Shown here in pieces: positions 42,456 to 50,992 of a stretch of DNA of 64,000 nt. Location of the stretch: assembly GCF_022440805.1 (NCBI RefSeq), contig NZ_JAKNTK010000001.1, positions 496,001-560,000 on the forward strand, written 5' to 3'. Position 1 is the first letter of the stretch. Each line of letters opens with the position of its first letter. Origin of the DNA: Holdemania massiliensis (GTDB taxonomy: Bacteria > Bacillota_I > Bacilli_A > Erysipelotrichales > Erysipelotrichaceae). The position numbers and the translations under genes were made by a program. The notes beneath the pieces were generated by a model. It searched no databases and was not told where the DNA came from. It saw only the letters and a list, made by a program, of their open reading frames with translations.

Positions 42456-42662
42456 ATGAAAAAAGGAATTCATCCAAACTACCATAAGGTCACAGTCACC
42501 TGCACAACATGCGGCAACACATTTGAAACCGGATCAGTAAAAGACGATATCCGCGTCGATACCTGCTCTAACTGCCATCCGTTCTACACTGGAAGACAGC
42601 GTTTCGCAGCGGCTCAGGGTCGGATCGAAAAGTTCAATCAGAAGTACGGATTGAAGAAATAA
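42456..42662 (+). CDS. rpmE: 50S ribosomal protein L31, zinc-binding type
   Basis: The 68-residue protein starts MKKGIHPNYHKVTVTC and has the zinc-ribbon cysteines Cys16, Cys19, Cys37 and Cys40 (CTTC ... CSNC), followed by the conserved HPFYTG. It is the C+ paralogue that is used when zinc is sufficient. The start at 42456 is fixed by GGAAGGAGAGTAATT and by family length; the frame upstream is not translated. It heads the conserved rpmE-tdk-prfA-prmC neighbourhood but has its own promoter and terminator. Confidence 0.97.
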   Translation: MKKGIHPNYHKVTVTCTTCGNTFETGSVKDDIRVDTCSNCHPFYTGRQRFAAAQGRIEKFNQKYGLKK

Positions 42663-42677
42663 CAACGCGAAAAAGGA

Positions 42678-42707
42678 TAAGGGAGCGCAAGCCCCTTATT
42701 TTTTTGA
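42678..42707 (+). terminator. Terminator of rpmE
   Basis: ATAAGGG (42678-42684) / CCCTTAT (42694-42700), followed by seven T. The remaining 260 bp to tdk contains no gene I can support. Confidence 0.9.
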
Positions 42708-42965
42708 TTGGAGAACGGTTGTTCGGGTCACTGCGGACAGCCTCGTCCAGCAGTATATGCTGGATATTCCAAGGTCTGAATCAGTGAAATAAAAGAATCC
42801 TGCATTCGCTGGCAGACGGGTAAACCAGCTTTGCGGCACGAATGAAAAATATTGTTTCTTTCAGCTATTAGTCCGGGTCCAAGGGTGGAAAGTCAGCATC
42901 AATTCCTGTACAATAGGAACGGATAAATGAAACAAAGACGATAAGAGAAGAAGAGGAGCGGAATT

Positions 42966-43574
42966 ATGATGTATCATCAATACCGCCCGGGATATGTCGA
43001 AGTGATTTCCGGGTGTATGTTTGCGGGAAAAACAGAAGAATTAATCCGACGGATTAAGGTGCTGGAATTTGCGAAGAAAAAAGTGCTGGTGTTTAAGCCG
43101 GCGATTGATAACCGTTACAGCGAAACCAAGGTGGTTTCCCATGCCGGCAGTGAAGTTGACAGCATCGTGATTCGGGAAGCAAAGGAAATTCTGAACTATG
43201 TCAATGATATGATTGACGTCGTCGCAATTGACGAGGTTCAGTTCTTTGATGAAGATATTATAGAAATCTGCGATTATTACGCGAAGAAAGGCAAACGGGT
43301 CATGGCTGCGGGACTGGACATGGACTTCAAAGGCGAGCCGTTCGGGGTGATGCCGATTCTGATCACGAAGGCTGAATTTGTCACGAAGCTGACCGCGGTT
43401 TGTACGATCTGCGGGGCTCCGGCGACCCGCACCCAGCGCTTAGTCAATGGCAAACCGGCCAGTTACGATGATCCGATTATCTTAGTCGGGGCTTCTGAAA
43501 GCTATGAAGCCCGCTGCCGGCACTGCCACGAGATTAAAAACAAGCCGTCCCATCTGGGGCTGGATCATGACTGA
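42966..43574 (+). CDS. tdk: Thymidine kinase
   Basis: The 202-residue enzyme phosphorylates thymidine to dTMP in the salvage pathway. Visible: Walker A in GCMFAGKTEELIRR, Walker B-like VVAIDEVQFF, the lasso/zinc cysteines CTIC and CRHC, and the substrate loop TKLTAVCTICGAPATRTQR, all of the type II (TK1-like) class. AGAAGAGGAGCGGAATT precedes two adjacent ATGs; the first is used. It overlaps the MATE gene by 8 bp. Confidence 0.96.
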   Translation: MMYHQYRPGYVEVISGCMFAGKTEELIRRIKVLEFAKKKVLVFKPAIDNRYSETKVVSHAGSEVDSIVIREAKEILNYVNDMIDVVAIDEVQFFDEDIIEICDYYAKKGKRVMAAGLDMDFKGEPFGVMPILITKAEFVTKLTAVCTICGAPATRTQRLVNGKPASYDDPIILVGASESYEARCRHCHEIKNKPSHLGLDHD

Positions 43575-44943
43575 AACCTTTAAAAAATGGATCGCACCGA
43601 AAGATTTCTATAAAAAAGTATTTCTGATTTCCGTTCCCTTAGCCTTGCAGCAGCTGCTCAACAGCGCAATGGGGATTGCCGACAGCATGATGGTGTCGTG
43701 GATCGGTCAGGTCACGGCGGTGGGTACGGCTGCGCAGGTGGAAAACCTGATGATGACCGTCGGCTTCGGCGTTGCCAGCGGAGCGGGGATCTTTATGTCA
43801 CAGTTCTTCGGCAAGCAGGACTTAAAGAGTGAGAAGAAGGCCTTCGGTCTGGGCGTGATCTTAAGCCTGATCAATGCTCTGGTGTGGATGGCGGCTTCGA
43901 TTTTCTTTGGCCGTCAGCTGATGGGCTTTTACATTCAGGATCCAACTGTGATCGAATCAGCGCTGCAGTATTTGATGATTGCGATGATATCCTATCTGCC
44001 GGGGGCTTTGATCACGATGTTCTCGTTCGCTTACCGCTGTATTCAAAAAACACATGTTCCGATGCTGATCGGTCTTGTCAGCATGTCTGTCAATATCGTG
44101 CTGAATTACTGTTTGATCTTCGGCCATTTCGGATTTCCGGCGCTGGGCGTGCGGGGGGCTGCATTAGGTACGCTGATTGCGCAGACAACAGGCCTGGTGA
44201 TTCACATCATCTACGCCTATAAATCCAACCAATCATTCATCGGTACACCGCAGGAAATGTTTGCGCTCAACGCTGATTTTGTCCAGCCGATTCTGCGGCG
44301 GGCTTATCCGTTAGTGCTGAATGAATTATTTTTCGGATTTGGCAATACTTTATATATCCGGGCGTTTGGCCGTTTGGGAACGGAAGCGATGGACGCCTAC
44401 TATGTCGGAAACCAGATTTCCAACATGTTCTTCTTTATCGTCCAGGGCTTAAACAGCGCCAACGGCGCGATCCTGGGTGCCTCTTTGGGACAAGGGGATC
44501 TGGCGCTGGCAAAGCGTCAGGGAAACTGGTTTGTCGCACTGGCCGTCGTCTTGTCGGCCATATCGTCGCTTTTGATCTTAACGTTTGCCCATCCGATGGT
44601 CGATCTGTTTGGTCTGCAGAATGCCAATGTCATTCGCGAAGCGGTTCTGATCGTACGGATTTTCTCGATCCGCATTTCACTGCGGATGTTCAACGTGCTG
44701 GTATTCTCAGCACTGCGAGCGGGCGGCGATTCCAAATTTCTGGCTTTTTTGGATGCCGGAATCATGTGGATTGTCGGTCTGCCGCTGGCCTTCCTGTTAG
44801 TGGAAGGACTGCACTTCACCAGCATCGCCTTAGTCTTTTTGATCATTCAGGTGGAACAGCTGGTCCGCATGGTCATCGGTCTGAAGCGCTATTTTAAAGG
44901 GGCTTGGCTGATCGATCTCACCCAGGAAGTAAAAACTGCATAA
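43567..44943 (+). CDS. MATE family efflux transporter
   Basis: The 458-residue protein has twelve predicted membrane helices in two halves and MATE-type segments (PLALQQLLNSAMGIADSMMV, GVRGAALGTLIAQ, ALRAGGDSKF). Family members export cationic drugs or metabolites by H+ or Na+ antiport. The start at 43567 overlaps the tdk stop; the longer frame from 43504 lies within tdk and has no own site. Inserted between tdk and prfA, it is probably co-transcribed with them; such an insertion is not part of the usual order. Confidence 0.93.
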   Translation: MTETFKKWIAPKDFYKKVFLISVPLALQQLLNSAMGIADSMMVSWIGQVTAVGTAAQVENLMMTVGFGVASGAGIFMSQFFGKQDLKSEKKAFGLGVILSLINALVWMAASIFFGRQLMGFYIQDPTVIESALQYLMIAMISYLPGALITMFSFAYRCIQKTHVPMLIGLVSMSVNIVLNYCLIFGHFGFPALGVRGAALGTLIAQTTGLVIHIIYAYKSNQSFIGTPQEMFALNADFVQPILRRAYPLVLNELFFGFGNTLYIRAFGRLGTEAMDAYYVGNQISNMFFFIVQGLNSANGAILGASLGQGDLALAKRQGNWFVALAVVLSAISSLLILTFAHPMVDLFGLQNANVIREAVLIVRIFSIRISLRMFNVLVFSALRAGGDSKFLAFLDAGIMWIVGLPLAFLLVEGLHFTSIALVFLIIQVEQLVRMVIGLKRYFKGAWLIDLTQEVKTA

Positions 44944-44955
44944 GGAGGAATAAGC

Positions 44956-46038
44956 ATGGATGCAATGATGAAACGGCTTCAGTCGATTGAAGCCCGATAC
45001 GATGAAATCAACGAAGAAATGATGTCGCCGGCGATCGTTTCCGATCCCAAGCGGCTGGCTCAGCTGGGCAAGGAACAAGCGTCGCTGAAACAGTCGGTTG
45101 AAGCGTATGAAGAATTAAAGAGCCTGAATTCACACATTGAGCAGGCCGAGGAAATGCTGAAGGAGCATGATCCGGAACTCAAGGAAATGGCGCAGATGGA
45201 GCTGGATGAACTGCTGCCGAAGAAAGAAGCGCTGATCGAAAAGATCGAAGTGCTGTTAATACCGAAGGATCCGAATGATGATCACGACTGCATCGTGGAA
45301 ATCCGCGGAGCCGCCGGCGGCGATGAAGGCAATATTTTTGCCGGAGATCTGTATCGGATGTATGTCCGGTATGCGGAAACGCAGGGCTGGAAAATTCAGG
45401 TGCTGGAAATGAGCGAGTCGGAAGCCGGCGGGTTTTCCGAAATTTCCTTCCTGGTCAAAGGCAATGAAGTCTATCGTCAGCTGAAATTTGAATCCGGAGC
45501 GCATCGTGTCCAGCGTGTACCGAAGACTGAAACTCAGGGACGGATTCATACATCAACGGCGACGGTGCTGGTGCTTCCGGATGCTGAGGAAGCCGATATC
45601 GAAATCGATCCGGCTGATTTAACGATTGAAACGCACCGCGCTTCCGGAGCCGGCGGGCAGCATATCAACAAAACGGATTCCGCGGTGCGGATTGTGCATG
45701 TACCGACAGGCATTACCGTCAACTGTCAGGAAGGCCGTTCCCAGCACGAAAACCGTGAAACCGCAATGCGTTTGATCCGTGCCCGTGTCTATGAAGAACT
45801 GAGCCGCCAGAAGGAAGAAGCGGAAGGGGCAATCCGTCGGGCAAAAATTGGTACCGGAGATCGTTCTGAAAAAATCCGAACCTACAATTATCCGCAGAAT
45901 CGGGTTACCGACCATCGAATTGGCTTCACGGTCAATCAGCTGGATCGGATTATGGAAGGCAAGCTGGACGACGTCATCGCCGCTCTGTTAGCGGAGGAGC
46001 AGCGCCAGAAGCTGGCTGGAGAACAGAATCATGCCTAG
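44956..46038 (+). CDS. prfA: Peptide chain release factor 1
   Basis: The 360-residue factor recognises UAA/UAG and triggers peptidyl-tRNA hydrolysis. The catalytic GGQ is in ASGAGGQHINKTDSAVRIVH, and the domain order (helical N-domain, recognition domain, GGQ domain, C-terminal DHRIGFTVNQLDRIMEG) and length are typical of RF1. ATAAGGAGGAATAAGC precedes the ATG, 12 bp after the MATE gene. Its Gln is methylated by PrmC, encoded next with an 8-bp overlap. Confidence 0.97.
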   Translation: MDAMMKRLQSIEARYDEINEEMMSPAIVSDPKRLAQLGKEQASLKQSVEAYEELKSLNSHIEQAEEMLKEHDPELKEMAQMELDELLPKKEALIEKIEVLLIPKDPNDDHDCIVEIRGAAGGDEGNIFAGDLYRMYVRYAETQGWKIQVLEMSESEAGGFSEISFLVKGNEVYRQLKFESGAHRVQRVPKTETQGRIHTSTATVLVLPDAEEADIEIDPADLTIETHRASGAGGQHINKTDSAVRIVHVPTGITVNCQEGRSQHENRETAMRLIRARVYEELSRQKEEAEGAIRRAKIGTGDRSEKIRTYNYPQNRVTDHRIGFTVNQLDRIMEGKLDDVIAALLAEEQRQKLAGEQNHA

Positions 46039-46885
46039 TTTCCGCGAACTGATTCATGCGTCGCTGCCGCTTTTGCAGCAGGCGCAGATTCCGCAGGAAA
46101 CCGCTCAGGTGTTTCTTTTGGAGCTGAGTCAGAAGGAAAGCTACGATCTGTATCTGCATTATGAGGAGGAAGTCCCGGCCGAGCTGGTCAAACAGTATCA
46201 GGAAGGGATGGCACGGATCCTGAAACAGGAGCCGATGCAGTATGTGTTGGGATATTCCTGGTTTTACGGCTATCGTTTTCAGGTCAATGAAAACGTGCTG
46301 ATTCCGCGTCCGGAAACGGAAGAGCTGGTCGCGAACATTCTGGCGGATGTCGACACTTATTTCGCTGACGCAGAAACGGTGGAAGCGGTGGATATTGGGA
46401 CCGGCAGCGGGGCGATCGCCCTGGCATTAGCCAAAGAAGAACCGAAAATCCGCATGAGCGCCACGGATATCAGCGCCCAAGCTGTAGAAGTTGCCAAAGC
46501 CAATGCCGCTAGTTTAGGCGTCAATGTGAAATTTATGGTCGGCGACATGGTGCAGCCGGTCATTGAGGCTGGAATGAAGGTGGATCTGTTGATCTGCAAT
46601 CCGCCTTATATTCCTCAAGAAGAAGAACTGGAAGCTTCAGTCAAGGACTACGAACCGCATGTCGCGCTGTTTGGTGGTGAGGATGGTTTAAAATTCTATC
46701 GCCAGGTTTTTGCGGCGGCCCCGCAGGTGTTAAAGGAAAAAGCAATGATGGCCTTTGAAATCGGCTGGAATCAGAAAGAAGCCTTGTTGGCGGAGGTCAG
46801 AAAAACCTTTGGCGAAGTGCGGGCGGAAGTCGTTCAGGATATCAACGGTAAAGACCGGATGTTGTTTGTGTATTTTAATCTGTAA
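46031..46885 (+). CDS. prmC: Release factor glutamine methyltransferase
   Basis: The 284-residue SAM-dependent methyltransferase modifies the GGQ glutamine of release factors. It has an N-terminal helical domain, the SAM loop VDIGTGSGAIALALA, the amide-binding LLICNPPYIP and the RPETEELV segment preceding the Rossmann domain. The overlap with prfA couples production of enzyme and substrate. A strong terminator follows. Confidence 0.97.
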   Translation: MPSFRELIHASLPLLQQAQIPQETAQVFLLELSQKESYDLYLHYEEEVPAELVKQYQEGMARILKQEPMQYVLGYSWFYGYRFQVNENVLIPRPETEELVANILADVDTYFADAETVEAVDIGTGSGAIALALAKEEPKIRMSATDISAQAVEVAKANAASLGVNVKFMVGDMVQPVIEAGMKVDLLICNPPYIPQEEELEASVKDYEPHVALFGGEDGLKFYRQVFAAAPQVLKEKAMMAFEIGWNQKEALLAEVRKTFGEVRAEVVQDINGKDRMLFVYFNL

Positions 46886-46918
46886 ACTTCTTTTGAAGTC
46901 ATTTTGTATAAACCGTGA

Positions 46919-46960
46919 AAATCCGCCCATCCTGAAATCAACAGGAAGGGCGGGTTTTTT
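46919..46960 (+). terminator. Terminator of the tdk-prmC operon
   Basis: CCGCCC (46923-46928) pairs with GGGCGG (46948-46953), with an inner CCTG/CAGG pair, then GTTTTTT. The next start codon (46961) follows the T run directly. Confidence 0.92.
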
Positions 46961-47338
46961 ATGAAGAAGCTGATTGTGATGATAAGCCTTGGTTTGTTTT
47001 GTTCTCTCTGCACACTGGTTGGAGAAACGGAAGAAGTGCGCTTCCAGATTCAGGCGGATTCTCAAATTCATCAGGAAATTGAGCTGAAAAATCAAATCTA
47101 TGCCGTCTATTCAGAGCTGACCGCCGGAGTGGATGCGGACAGCCGTCCAGTTATCATCGCACAAAATATCAGCGCATTTGAAATCGCGGATGATATCGAT
47201 GCTGAATATCGCAGCAATACCGTCATCATCACTCAGGGAGACGGCAAGGGAAGCCTAATCCACGGCAGTTTTGATGCTTTCAGCTGCGGACGTCCAGTGA
47301 AGCCGAAATCCTGGCTTGCGGAGATCTTAGGAAAGTAA
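46961..47338 (+). CDS. Short SpoIIR-like remnant
   Basis: The 125-residue product has a hydrophobic N-terminus (LIVMISLGLFCSLCTLV) followed by VRFQIQADSQIHQEIELKNQIY, which resembles the start of stage II sporulation protein R (IRFRVIANSD-type), and ends VKPKSWLAEILGK. SpoIIR is usually about 200 residues or more, and its Trp/Cys-rich NWWC-type region is missing here. Position right after prmC matches the known prfA-prmC-spoIIR order of Bacillus. The ATG is fused to the T run of the upstream terminator, with no good ribosome-binding site or room for a promoter, so it may be decayed. A terminator still follows at 47462. Confidence 0.45.
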   Translation: MKKLIVMISLGLFCSLCTLVGETEEVRFQIQADSQIHQEIELKNQIYAVYSELTAGVDADSRPVIIAQNISAFEIADDIDAEYRSNTVIITQGDGKGSLIHGSFDAFSCGRPVKPKSWLAEILGK

Positions 47339-47461
47339 AGGAAGTAAGCCAGAGCTTAGGAACTCATTTCTTACTGAATGAAGCAGAAGACGGATTGCGG
47401 AAAACAAATTAAGTCTTTTCCCCTTTGGCTTTATCAGACTAACAAAAACTACCAACAGATA

Positions 47462-47499
47462 GGAAGAAAGCGAGCTGGCATGATGCTTCTTCCTTTTTT
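47462..47499 (+). terminator. Terminator in the 47339-47686 gap
   Basis: GGAAGAAAGC (47462-47471) / GCTTCTTCC (47485-47493), one bulged A, then TTTTTT. No gene is visible in the rest of this 350-bp gap. Confidence 0.75.
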
Positions 47500-47686
47500 C
47501 TTTTCCCATTAAAAAATTGAAGCCTGAAAAAAATGAAGGTAAAGCGAATAAATTGAGAGAGGAATGAAAAAACACAATGCTGCGGGAATAAGAAAGATCC
47601 TGGGCGGCAGACACAATCTCCTCATGAAAAAAACTGAAAAATTAGTTTGGAATCTCGTTTACAATAACCAAGTCTGTATCTTGCGA

Positions 47687-48034
47687 TTACTCCATTTTCC
47701 AATCTTCAGGAACATTCTGACTGCCCCAGCGACACAGTTCACTTAAGATCGGCATCATCGATTTTCCTTTCTGGGAAAGACTGTATTCCACTTTCGGCGG
47801 GACCTGCGGATATTCCTGACGCAGGATCAGACCATCCGCTTCCAGCTCTTTCAGCTGGCTTGATAACATTTTATGAGTCACCTTGCCCAGAGACCGTTTC
47901 AGTTCGCTGTATCGCAGCGTACCTTGTTTCCAGAGCCAAAATAGTATATGCATCTTCCATTTTCCCTCGATGCAGGTCATGGCATAGGCAAAGGGGCGGA
48001 CGTTGACTTCTTTTAATTCTTTCTGATTTTGCAT
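47687..48034 (-). CDS. HxlR family transcriptional regulator
   Basis: The 115-residue winged-helix protein has the HxlR layout: RPFAYAMTCIEGKWKMHILFWL, the recognition segment LRYSELKRSLGKVTHKMLSSQL, and a wing with PPKVEYSLSQKGKSM. HxlR proteins are dimeric and often respond to aldehydes, thiol-reactive compounds or redox state through a Cys near the N-terminus; here Cys21 (TCIEGKW) is in that position. It is divergent from an Old Yellow Enzyme-like gene, the usual pairing with a target. Confidence 0.93.
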   Translation of the reverse strand: MQNQKELKEVNVRPFAYAMTCIEGKWKMHILFWLWKQGTLRYSELKRSLGKVTHKMLSSQLKELEADGLILRQEYPQVPPKVEYSLSQKGKSMMPILSELCRWGSQNVPEDWKME

Positions 48035-48136
48035 TATGCTCTCCTTTTGGATAGTATCTTACTTATTCGTGCGTACTCGTTTATTTGATAGAATTATGGT
48101 ATAAATAAGATAAGAAGTCAACAGGAGGGATCAATC
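48035..48136. promoter_or_regulatory. Divergent promoter region, HxlR / OYE-like
   Basis: Short A/T-rich spacer of about 100 bp between divergent genes, with a plus-strand TATAAA-type -10 near 48100 and several overlapping TACT/AGTA-type half-sites (AGTATCTTACTTATT, GTACTC) that could bind the HxlR dimer. No exact operator is assigned. Confidence 0.45.
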
Positions 48137-49132
48137 ATGGCTATGCTTACATCATCACTGGTTCTCGGTTCAATTCAGTTAAAAAATCGGATCGTCATGC
48201 CGCCGATGGCGACATCTAAAGCTGAGGAAGGAAAGATTACTGCCGATTTAATTCAATATTATAAAGAGAAATCCGCAGATGAAGCGATCGGTCTCATCAT
48301 TGCGGAGCACAGCTATGTTTCGATGGAAGGCAAGGCCAGCGCAAATCAGGTGTCCTTAGCTATAGATGCCGACATGGAAGGATTGAAGGCGCTGACGAAT
48401 GCGATCCATGCCCATCATACACCGGTTTTTGCCCAGATCAATCATGCCGGAAGTGCCGCGAAAGCGGAAATTACAGGTTTCCCTCCGCTGGCGCCCAGCG
48501 CAGTGAAACACCCAAGAGCGAAAGCGGAGGAACTGCCGCAGGCGATGAATGCGGAAGATTTGGAAAAAGTCATTTCCGATTTTGCCCTGGCCGCGGGTCG
48601 GGCGAAAGAAGCAGGATTTGACGGTGTGGAAATCCATTCCGCTCACGGGTATCTGTTAAATCAGTTTTATTCCCCAATCACGAACCAAAGAACGGATCAG
48701 TATGGAGGTTCCCTGGCTAATCGGATTCGGCTGCATATCCAGATCATTGAAAGAATCCGTCAGACTGTCGGTGAGGACTATCCGCTGACCCTGCGTTTAG
48801 GTGTCTATGATGGACTGGAAAACGGGAGTACTGTGGAAGAAGCGGTTCAGGCCAGTGTTCTGTTTGAACAGGCGGGATTGGATTTCATTGATCTTTCAGG
48901 CGGCTTAAATGGTTATCTGCGTCCGGGTCACAGTGAACAGGGTTATTTTCAGGATTTTTCCGAAGCTGTTAAACAACATGTCAAAATGCCTGTGCTTCTG
49001 ACCGGCGGAATTACCGAAGCCCAGGCTGCGGAAGCGCTGCTTCAGGCGCAGAAAGCCGATCTGATCGGCATTGGCCGGGCGATTCTGAAAGATTCAAAAT
49101 GGGCGGAAAAGGCATTAAATACAATAAAGTAG
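48137..49132 (+). CDS. Old Yellow Enzyme-like NADH:flavin oxidoreductase
   Basis: The 331-residue TIM-barrel flavoenzyme has OYE-family hallmarks: LKNRIVMPPMATSKAE at the start, QINHAGSAA, GFDGVEIHSAHGYLLNQFYSP (His pair for substrate binding) with QRTDQYGGSLANRIR, and the phosphate-binding GIGRAILKD. Family members reduce activated C=C bonds using FMN and NAD(P)H; this one lacks the C-terminal FAD/4Fe-4S extension of dienoyl-CoA reductase types. Likely regulated by the divergent HxlR protein. AACAGGAGGGATCAATC precedes the ATG. Confidence 0.93.
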   Translation: MAMLTSSLVLGSIQLKNRIVMPPMATSKAEEGKITADLIQYYKEKSADEAIGLIIAEHSYVSMEGKASANQVSLAIDADMEGLKALTNAIHAHHTPVFAQINHAGSAAKAEITGFPPLAPSAVKHPRAKAEELPQAMNAEDLEKVISDFALAAGRAKEAGFDGVEIHSAHGYLLNQFYSPITNQRTDQYGGSLANRIRLHIQIIERIRQTVGEDYPLTLRLGVYDGLENGSTVEEAVQASVLFEQAGLDFIDLSGGLNGYLRPGHSEQGYFQDFSEAVKQHVKMPVLLTGGITEAQAAEALLQAQKADLIGIGRAILKDSKWAEKALNTIK

Positions 49133-49210
49133 AAAAGCGGAAACACTCAATATTTTGAATTAATGAGAAAAAGTCAGAAACAATTGAGAAGCAAGCAGAA
49201 TCATAAACGA

Positions 49211-49247
49211 AGCAGAGAGAGTCTTTTATGACTAACTCTGCTTTTTT
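49211..49247. terminator. Terminator between convergent OYE-like and Vat-like genes
   Basis: GCAGAG (49212-49217) / CTCTGC (49236-49241) with an inner AGTC/GACT pair and a TTTTTT tail on the plus strand. Confidence 0.8.
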
Positions 49248-49258
49248 CTTTGCGCCAG

Positions 49259-49879
49259 TCAGAAGCAGGCTTCAAGATTTCCGGACTGGATCTCGGACAG
49301 ATGCTGCGCAATCTGCTGCTCAGACCAGTCCCACCATTTTACTTTCAGCAGGCGATCAATTGTATTTGAATCAAATCGTTTTCGTATCGGCTTTGCGGGA
49401 ACACCGCCAACAATCGTATAGGGTGGAACATCTTTTGTAACAACTGCCCGTGTTCCAATAATCGCGCCATCGCCAATCGTAACACCGGATAAAATAACCG
49501 CTTCATAACCAATCCAAACGTCATTGCCGATGACAATATTCCCCTTGTTGTCCCAAGCCTTTGTGATCTCATTGACCGCTAATCCCCATTCCTCAAAAAA
49601 GATGGGGAAGGGATAGGTCGACAGCGAAGATAACGTATGGTTTGCGCTGTTGAAGATGAATTTTGCTCCGCAGGCAAGGGAACAGAATTTTCCGATAATC
49701 AGTTGATCCTGGTTGACCGGGTAATGATATAAAACATTGTTTCTTTCAAATGCTCTTGGATCGTTGACAAAATCGTTATAGATCGTATAATCGCCGACGA
49801 TTATGTTGGGATTGGTGATCACATTTTTCAGATACACAGTTTCTTTATCTTTTGAGCGCGGATAGATTTTCTGAGGCAT
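49259..49879 (-). CDS. Vat-family (xenobiotic) acetyltransferase-like protein
   Basis: The 206-residue protein is a left-handed beta-helix acyltransferase with many Vat/XAT hallmarks: NPNIIVGDYTIYNDF, VLYHY, LIIGKFCSLACGAKFIF, then the loop with the catalytic-type His in SANHTLSSLSTYPF, IGNDVWIGYEAVIL, VTKDVPPYTIVGGVPAKPI and KWWDWS. Vat enzymes acetylate streptogramin A; XAT relatives act on chloramphenicol or other hydroxyl compounds, and many chromosomal homologues have no proven resistance role. It overlaps the upstream hydrolase gene by 35 bp and has its own AGGAGG. Confidence 0.9.
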   Translation of the reverse strand: MPQKIYPRSKDKETVYLKNVITNPNIIVGDYTIYNDFVNDPRAFERNNVLYHYPVNQDQLIIGKFCSLACGAKFIFNSANHTLSSLSTYPFPIFFEEWGLAVNEITKAWDNKGNIVIGNDVWIGYEAVILSGVTIGDGAIIGTRAVVTKDVPPYTIVGGVPAKPIRKRFDSNTIDRLLKVKWWDWSEQQIAQHLSEIQSGNLEACF

Positions 49880-50600
49880 AGCGATTTTCCTCCTGTTCTT
49901 TCAACGGAAATACAAACTTTTTAAACTCCTGGAAGTTGTTGTTCTCGGTATAATAGACGGCCTGTTCCTTCACGGAGTAAAGGAATGAAACCCGAGTAGC
50001 CCATTTCCCCTCTTGACAAGTGACTTGAAGCAGAGCCTGAGCGTCTGAAATTGAGAAATGTGATTGACAGCTGCTGAGGAATTCCAGCGCCCGTTCATAC
50101 CGGTCATCACCCGGAACAATAAATTTTTCAGTGCTTTCCGGCTTGAGTAAAGAATAATTTGTAATCAGGGAATAGCGTTTCTGTTCCTGCCGATATCCGA
50201 TTCCCGGCTCAAGGATTAATACACGCCCCTGAGCATCAGATAACAGAGCCTGCATCGAAGCATCTGGGGCATACGTTATCTTTTTTGTTTTTGCGATTTC
50301 AAGAACCTCATCAAAAGACAGCTGGCCCTGGATAAACTGTTCCGTTAAAGCGGCAATGGTAATGCAGTTTTCGTCCGCTTGATAAACTCCGTCAGGGTTT
50401 TCATGCACATACAATAACGTTCCAACATTTCCGTTTCTGTTGACTCCATGATAAGAATGATATATTCCGTCAGGCCTTAAAATCCCGATATAGAATCGAT
50501 CTTTTTCTATCTGTACCTTGTGCTTCCATACTGAAAGGTCAATATCAAAATTAAACCCTGTAATCACATCATGGCCATGATAAACAAATCGCGTACACAT
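49845..50600 (-). CDS. Choloylglycine hydrolase-like (Ntn) amidase
   Basis: The 251-residue product begins MCTRFVY, so that removal of Met would expose the N-terminal nucleophile Cys2 of the Ntn-hydrolase superfamily (bile salt hydrolase/penicillin V acylase type). Further typical elements are GFNFDID, LITNYSLL (Asn near residue 148) and the TRVSFLYS segment with a conserved Arg. It is shorter than classical bile salt hydrolases (about 320 residues), so the substrate may be another linear amide. AGAGGAAACAACA precedes the ATG. Overlap with the Vat-like gene implies coupled expression. Confidence 0.8.
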   Translation of the reverse strand: MCTRFVYHGHDVITGFNFDIDLSVWKHKVQIEKDRFYIGILRPDGIYHSYHGVNRNGNVGTLLYVHENPDGVYQADENCITIAALTEQFIQGQLSFDEVLEIAKTKKITYAPDASMQALLSDAQGRVLILEPGIGYRQEQKRYSLITNYSLLKPESTEKFIVPGDDRYERALEFLSSCQSHFSISDAQALLQVTCQEGKWATRVSFLYSVKEQAVYYTENNNFQEFKKFVFPLKEQEENRYASENLSALKR

Positions 50601-50697
50601 TGTTGTTTCCTCTTATATTTTCTTTCTATGTTGATTATTTTACAGTCAGAATCCAAAACAGGCTATACACAGTCTGATACAGAATTAAACTGGGTAA

Positions 50698-50721
50698 AGG
50701 AAAAGGCTGCCCTCAGCAGCC
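50698..50721 (-). terminator. Terminator of the CD3324-like gene
   Basis: GGCTGC (50705-50710) / GCAGCC (50716-50721); on the minus strand it is followed by TTTTCC. Confidence 0.75.
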
Positions 50722-50728
50722 CTGACCG

Positions 50729-50992
50729 TTATTTTTGATAAATGATTTTTCTGACAGCATAGACAGATAAGCCATATTCTTCCGACAGACACTTCATAGA
50801 AACTCCGTCGTGATATTCTTTTCTTATCTGTCTGTTGCGCTGCTCTAATTCTTTCCGATAGCCGGAAACCTCTCCCCAGCGCTTTTGCTTTTTCTGTTCA
50901 ATCGGAACATAAATATATTCACCCTGAACATACTTCTGCAGCTCTTTTACCAAAGCATCGGGAAGAATCACTTTTGCATTGCCATATTTCAT
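50729..50992 (-). CDS. CD3324 family HTH protein
   Basis: The 87-residue protein has the CD3324/Mor-like layout: NAKVILPDALVKELQKYVQGEYIYVPI at the start, a basic helix (YRKELEQRNRQIRKEYHDG) and a terminal helix-turn-helix (SMKCLSEEYGLSVYAVRKIIY). It is probably a small DNA-binding regulator in the cytoplasm; targets are unknown. CAAGGAGGAAGCCCGC precedes the ATG; its terminator is at 50698. It is transcribed in the same direction as the hydrolase/Vat pair and lies upstream of it. Confidence 0.85.
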   Translation of the reverse strand: MKYGNAKVILPDALVKELQKYVQGEYIYVPIEQKKQKRWGEVSGYRKELEQRNRQIRKEYHDGVSMKCLSEEYGLSVYAVRKIIYQK

